A stretch of 8,690 nt of DNA from Bacillota bacterium (GTDB lineage: Bacteria > Bacillota > Clostridia > Peptostreptococcales > Anaerovoracaceae). The stretch is from NCBI GenBank assembly GCA_016284485.1, contig JAEEOX010000008.1, positions 1-8,690 on the forward strand, written 5' to 3'. The position numbers and the translations under genes were made by a program. Under the pieces are notes generated by a model, which searched no databases, was not told where the DNA came from, and worked only from the letters and a program-made list of their open reading frames with translations. This document shows positions 5,765-8,690 of the stretch, piece by piece (the stretch's first letter is position 1; each line of letters begins with the position of its first letter).

Positions 5765-7480
5765 ATGAAAAAAGTACTGTTAACATTCCTGTCTTTGCTT
5801 CTGGTATTCCTGATGGTGCCCGTCGTGCCAGATGCCGCATACGCTGATGACGCGTCTGCATATGACGAGGCTCTTATAAAGGCTTTGCAAAGCGGCAATG
5901 ATTTCTTTGGAAACGTTACTGCATCCAAGGTCCCCGGCGCCCCCGGGACAAAGTCGTCCGGAGCAAAGGCACCACTTACACCTGTTGAGATCAAGACAAA
6001 CAGCTTCCACGATTCGACTCTTCCGGACAACGGCTGGATCGCGCTGGATGCAGACGGAGACGGACACACCTGGTTATATGCACGGGACTACTCTCCTACA
6101 TTTCTTTCTCTCTCCGGGACTGACGGTGAATGCATCTCTTCAGCATCATACATCAATGATATCGGAGCTCTGACCCCGGACAACTGGCTCATAAGTCCTG
6201 CCGTTCAGGTGCCTGCGGGCAAGCAGCTCAACTTCTACGTCATCGGTCAGGACCGGAATGACTTCGCTGAACATTACGGCGTATATGTCAGTACCGCATC
6301 CCAGACCGATCCTTCCACCTTCACGGAGCTGTACACCGGCACCGTCACAAACGGAGCAAATGCCGGCTTCGAAGTGCACAGCGTGGACCTGTCCGCATAT
6401 GCAGGCAAGACCGTATATTTAGCTTTCCGCCACTTTGACTGCACAGATCAGTTCTGGCTCGATCTCGACGGCGTAGGCCTCGGCAATGCCGGAGAAACTC
6501 CGCCCCCGGTACCGCCCAGCATCATAAGGGTCAAGGGATCTGACCGTTACGCCACCTCCATTGCGGTGGCCGAGCAGTTGCTCAAAGATGCCGGTGCCAC
6601 CCAGTTCCCCAACGCAATCATAGCCACGGGAGATGACTTCCCTGATGCTCTGGCAGGAAGCAGCCTGTCTACTGCCGTGGGTGCCCCCATACTTCTCGTG
6701 AGCAGCAAGAAACCCTCTTCCATAGATGACGCCATGGCTTTCATCAAGGACTATGTCAAGCCAAGCGGGGTAGTGGTCATACTGGGAGGAAAGGCTGCAG
6801 TGCCCGAAAGTGTGGAGAGCCGGCTCATGGCCCTGGGATATGGTCCCGCGGATTCCTACCCGGGATTTCTGCTCAGACTTGCGGGAAAGAACAGATATGA
6901 GACCAATCTTGAGGTCCTCTATGTCCTTGCTAATTCCATCAGTTTTCCTAAAATTATGCTCATTTGCGACGGGACTAACTGGCCGGATGCAGCCACAGCT
7001 TCAGCCGTAGGTCTGCCGATCATGCTTATTTCGAAGGCCGGTCTCAATGATGATCAGAAGTCATGTCTCGACTTCCTGGCGGATGAGTATGAAATTGCTG
7101 TCGATGTCATCGGAGGAAAGGGAGCGATATCCGAAGAGATACTCCAGACGCTGGATCCCTACGATCCCATAAGGGTCGCCGGGGCCAACAGGGCCGAAAC
7201 CGCTGTGGCCGTCGCAGATCATTACTTCGGTTCAGATCCAAAGCGGGTCACCTTTGCATATGGCGGCAACTTCCCGGACTGCATTTCCGGAGGATTCCTT
7301 GCGCGCTACATGGAGGCGCCCATCCTTTACGGCGACAGCAAGGTCCCGAAGCCATACGCGGATGCAGACGCCCCCTACATTGCATACTGCGGTGCGTATT
7401 CCGCATACGTCCTGGGCGGAGCGTCACTGATCTCTGACCAGTTCGTCACCGATCTTCTCATTGTGAACGCACCGTCGTAA
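5765..7480 (+). CDS. Exported cell-wall-anchored adhesin, paralog of the preceding gene
   Basis: A 571-aa protein colinear with its upstream neighbour and probably a tandem duplicate. The signal peptide MKKVLLTFLSLLLVFLMVPV is nearly the same, with likely cleavage at AYA-D (27/28). Then come a short helical segment (31-45), a Gly/Pro/Lys linker (55-72) and the cleaved-adhesin-like domain (about 78-240) with GWIALDADGDGHTW (90-103), PDNWLISPA (138-146), YAGKTVYLAFRH (212-223) and LDGVGL (234-239). A proline-rich hinge (245-251) and three CWB2 repeats (254-352, 369-460, 468-562) follow. The third repeat ends in LGGASLIS rather than the usual GGKG. Cys123, Cys226 and Cys401 have partners in the first paralog; Cys434, Cys506 and Cys542 do not. 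AAAGGAG (5753-5759) lies 5 nt before the ATG. It has its own promoter and terminator. It is probably displayed on the wall; its ligand is unknown. Confidence 0.9.
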   Translation: MKKVLLTFLSLLLVFLMVPVVPDAAYADDASAYDEALIKALQSGNDFFGNVTASKVPGAPGTKSSGAKAPLTPVEIKTNSFHDSTLPDNGWIALDADGDGHTWLYARDYSPTFLSLSGTDGECISSASYINDIGALTPDNWLISPAVQVPAGKQLNFYVIGQDRNDFAEHYGVYVSTASQTDPSTFTELYTGTVTNGANAGFEVHSVDLSAYAGKTVYLAFRHFDCTDQFWLDLDGVGLGNAGETPPPVPPSIIRVKGSDRYATSIAVAEQLLKDAGATQFPNAIIATGDDFPDALAGSSLSTAVGAPILLVSSKKPSSIDDAMAFIKDYVKPSGVVVILGGKAAVPESVESRLMALGYGPADSYPGFLLRLAGKNRYETNLEVLYVLANSISFPKIMLICDGTNWPDAATASAVGLPIMLISKAGLNDDQKSCLDFLADEYEIAVDVIGGKGAISEEILQTLDPYDPIRVAGANRAETAVAVADHYFGSDPKRVTFAYGGNFPDCISGGFLARYMEAPILYGDSKVPKPYADADAPYIAYCGAYSAYVLGGASLISDQFVTDLLIVNAPS

Positions 7481-7500
7481 TTTATCCTCAAAAGAATTAC

Positions 7501-7529
7501 AAAAAACAGCCCTCCGGGGCTGTTTTTTT
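7501..7529 (+). terminator. Intrinsic terminator of the second surface gene
   Basis: CAGCCC (7507-7512) pairs with GGGCTG (7517-7522) around a TCCG loop. Six A-T pairs extend the stem on both sides, and a run of seven Ts (7523-7529) follows. It lies 20 bp after the stop codon. The A-run upstream means it could also work on the other strand, although no minus-strand gene ends here. Confidence 0.93.
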
Positions 7530-7571
7530 GCGCAAAACACGGAAATACAGGTCTAAGCTTTCCAAAAGCCG

Positions 7572-7600
7572 TTGTCTCTGTCGATTTAAAGTGCTAAAAT
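7572..7600 (+). promoter_or_regulatory. Promoter of the third surface gene
   Basis: TTGTCT (7572-7577) and TAAAAT (7595-7600) are 17 bp apart. The -10 segment AAAGTGCTAAAAT is identical to that of the first paralog, and the -35 segment CGTTGTC to that of the second. Transcription should start near 7607. Confidence 0.8.
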
Positions 7601-7612
7601 GTACACACAGGA

Positions 7613-7638
7613 CGAGGGGCATCTCCCGCAGTCCCCCG
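7613..7638 (+). promoter_or_regulatory. Possible hairpin near the 5' end of the third surface-gene mRNA
   Basis: CG-A-GGGG (7613-7619) can pair with CCCC-CG (7633-7638), a six-pair stem with one bulged A and a 13-nt loop. It sits at the same distance from the predicted start site as the hairpins of the other two paralogs but is the weakest of the three. A competing GGG/CCC pairing (7617-7619 with 7625-7627) is also possible. Confidence 0.3.
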
Positions 7639-7682
7639 CAATCATTCCTTCCGTTATCACCTCACAACAGAAAGGAGCTATC

Positions 7683-8690
7683 ATGAAACGTTGCAGCAAA
7701 ACACTTGCTTTGGTTTTCTCCCTTCTTCTGATCGTCATGATGATACCGGCACTGCCCGGCGCAGTATATGCTGACGATTCCCCGTCAGTTCAGCCGGTGG
7801 AGTCGAAGGCAGAAGTGGCTGAGGACCAGACTCCCATGGTATATCTTGACCGCGAGGCAAGAAGGCTGAATCAGATAATCAGCAGGCTTTCGCCGACTCC
7901 GGTCAGTGAGCCTGCGCCGGAACAGACAGGCGACGCCAAAGCCCCCATCCAGCTGGGCAGCGTAGAGCTGGACACAAACACTCCTGTCGCAGCCACATAT
8001 TTGTCTTCTTGGGTCAAAGATGAAAACGGCAGCTATGTTGATCCCAACGATGTGGGCTGTACCTGGTACTATGGCTCTTCCAGCAGCTGGATTTCCATCC
8101 CTGAGATCCCCAGCGATATCGGCGATCACATCATACTCGTCCCGGCAGACGCAGTCGGCAAACAGATCCGTATCGTGGTCACTCCCAAAAGCAGCAGTCA
8201 GTATACCGGAACCGTTACCAAAACCACCGGTAATGTCATCCCATGTCACCTCGATGCGGTCGAGGTCTCCGCACTGGGTTACGGCTTCTTCGTTGGCAGT
8301 GAGCTCTATCCATACGCCATCTGCAAGGTGGGCAGTCAGGATTACTACATCGATGACAACTACATCCACTATGACTACTATTTCGGCGAGGGCAACTCCT
8401 GGACTCAGTTCCCCCAGGGCGATTATAACTGGTATTCATACATCCCCTTTGAGGCGGAAGGTAAATTCATCAAGGTCATAGCTTACGTAATGGCCGAACA
8501 GGATACCGTACTGGGCGGTCCCGCAACTGTCATATCCGATCAAAGAGTCTGGGTGATTCCTTTTGATGAATTCTTCCACGATGAAACCGTTCCTTCTGGG
8601 TGGATCGCAATGGATATGGACGGAGACGGATATACCTGGGAGGCAATGACAGCGACGACCTATTTATCCCTGTCAGGTCAGGACGGAATG
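7683..8690 (+). CDS. Exported surface protein with Ig-like modules and cleaved-adhesin-like domain, C-terminus cut by window edge
   Basis: My translation gives 336 codons open to the right edge. The signal peptide (1-30, cleavage at VYA-D) has the same LLL-V-M-IP-LP core as the two genes before it. Residues 50-70 look helical and 71-88 form a Pro/Glu-rich linker. Residues 95-180 look like a bacterial Ig-like module: a TWYYG strand, then DAVGKQIRIVVTP and YTGTVTK. Residues 187-285 are a second beta-rich, aromatic-rich stretch, probably another such module. From about 292 the cleaved-adhesin-like domain starts: FHDETVPSGWIAMDMDGDGYTW (298-319, shown in part by GWIAMDMDGDGYTW) and YLSLSGQDG, matching the neighbours. 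AAAGGAG (7671-7677) lies 5 nt before the ATG. The missing part should hold the rest of that domain and perhaps CWB2 repeats. Family membership is firm; the Ig-like assignment is from pattern only. Confidence 0.85.
   Translation, partial: MKRCSKTLALVFSLLLIVMMIPALPGAVYADDSPSVQPVESKAEVAEDQTPMVYLDREARRLNQIISRLSPTPVSEPAPEQTGDAKAPIQLGSVELDTNTPVAATYLSSWVKDENGSYVDPNDVGCTWYYGSSSSWISIPEIPSDIGDHIILVPADAVGKQIRIVVTPKSSSQYTGTVTKTTGNVIPCHLDAVEVSALGYGFFVGSELYPYAICKVGSQDYYIDDNYIHYDYYFGEGNSWTQFPQGDYNWYSYIPFEAEGKFIKVIAYVMAEQDTVLGGPATVISDQRVWVIPFDEFFHDETVPSGWIAMDMDGDGYTWEAMTATTYLSLSGQDGM

Overview
The window looks like chromosomal DNA of a low-to-mid G+C, amino-acid-fermenting Gram-positive, most likely a member of the Bacillota (Clostridia). 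The reasons are proteins with three C-terminal CWB2 cell-wall-binding repeats, strong AAAGGAG/AGGAGG ribosome binding sites, sigma-A-type promoters, heavy AGA arginine codon use and histidine-degradation genes. The genus cannot be fixed from the sequence alone; affinity to the Anaerovoracaceae/Peptostreptococcales side of the Clostridia is only a guess.

Left part, minus strand (1-3466): a histidine utilisation operon, hutH then hutU. HutH removes ammonia from histidine to give urocanate, and HutU hydrates urocanate to imidazolone propionate. hutU runs off the left edge after 547 codons and appears to be the long (about 670-residue) form. The operon has a clear promoter (TTGAAC-17-TATAAT) and a leader of about 130 nt that is part AU-rich and part GC-rich. 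A run of RNA hairpins fills the 115-bp gap between the two genes. A 16-bp element (15/16 identical) occurs once in that gap and once upstream of the hut promoter.

Middle (3467-3847): a long divergent intergenic region between hutH and the first surface protein gene. It holds an inverted repeat just upstream of the hut -35 box, then about 190 bp of AT-rich DNA with clustered TGCAT motifs and inverted repeats, then the promoter and leader of the surface gene.

Right part, plus strand (3848-8690): a tandem array of at least three paralogous exported surface proteins. The first two (582 and 571 aa) share the layout signal peptide, short helical/linker segment, cleaved-adhesin-like domain with a D-x-D-G-D-G motif, and three CWB2 repeats. 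The third, cut by the right edge, has the same kind of signal peptide. It carries about 200 residues of probable Ig-like modules before the same adhesin-like domain begins at the edge. Each gene is a separate transcription unit with a near-identical promoter, a GC-rich hairpin near the mRNA 5' end and an AAAGGAG/AAAGG ribosome binding site. Each of the first two ends in a strong intrinsic terminator. The array looks like a locus for diversifying cell-surface adhesins by duplication and N-terminal module insertion. No mobile element, tRNA, rRNA or CRISPR array is visible.
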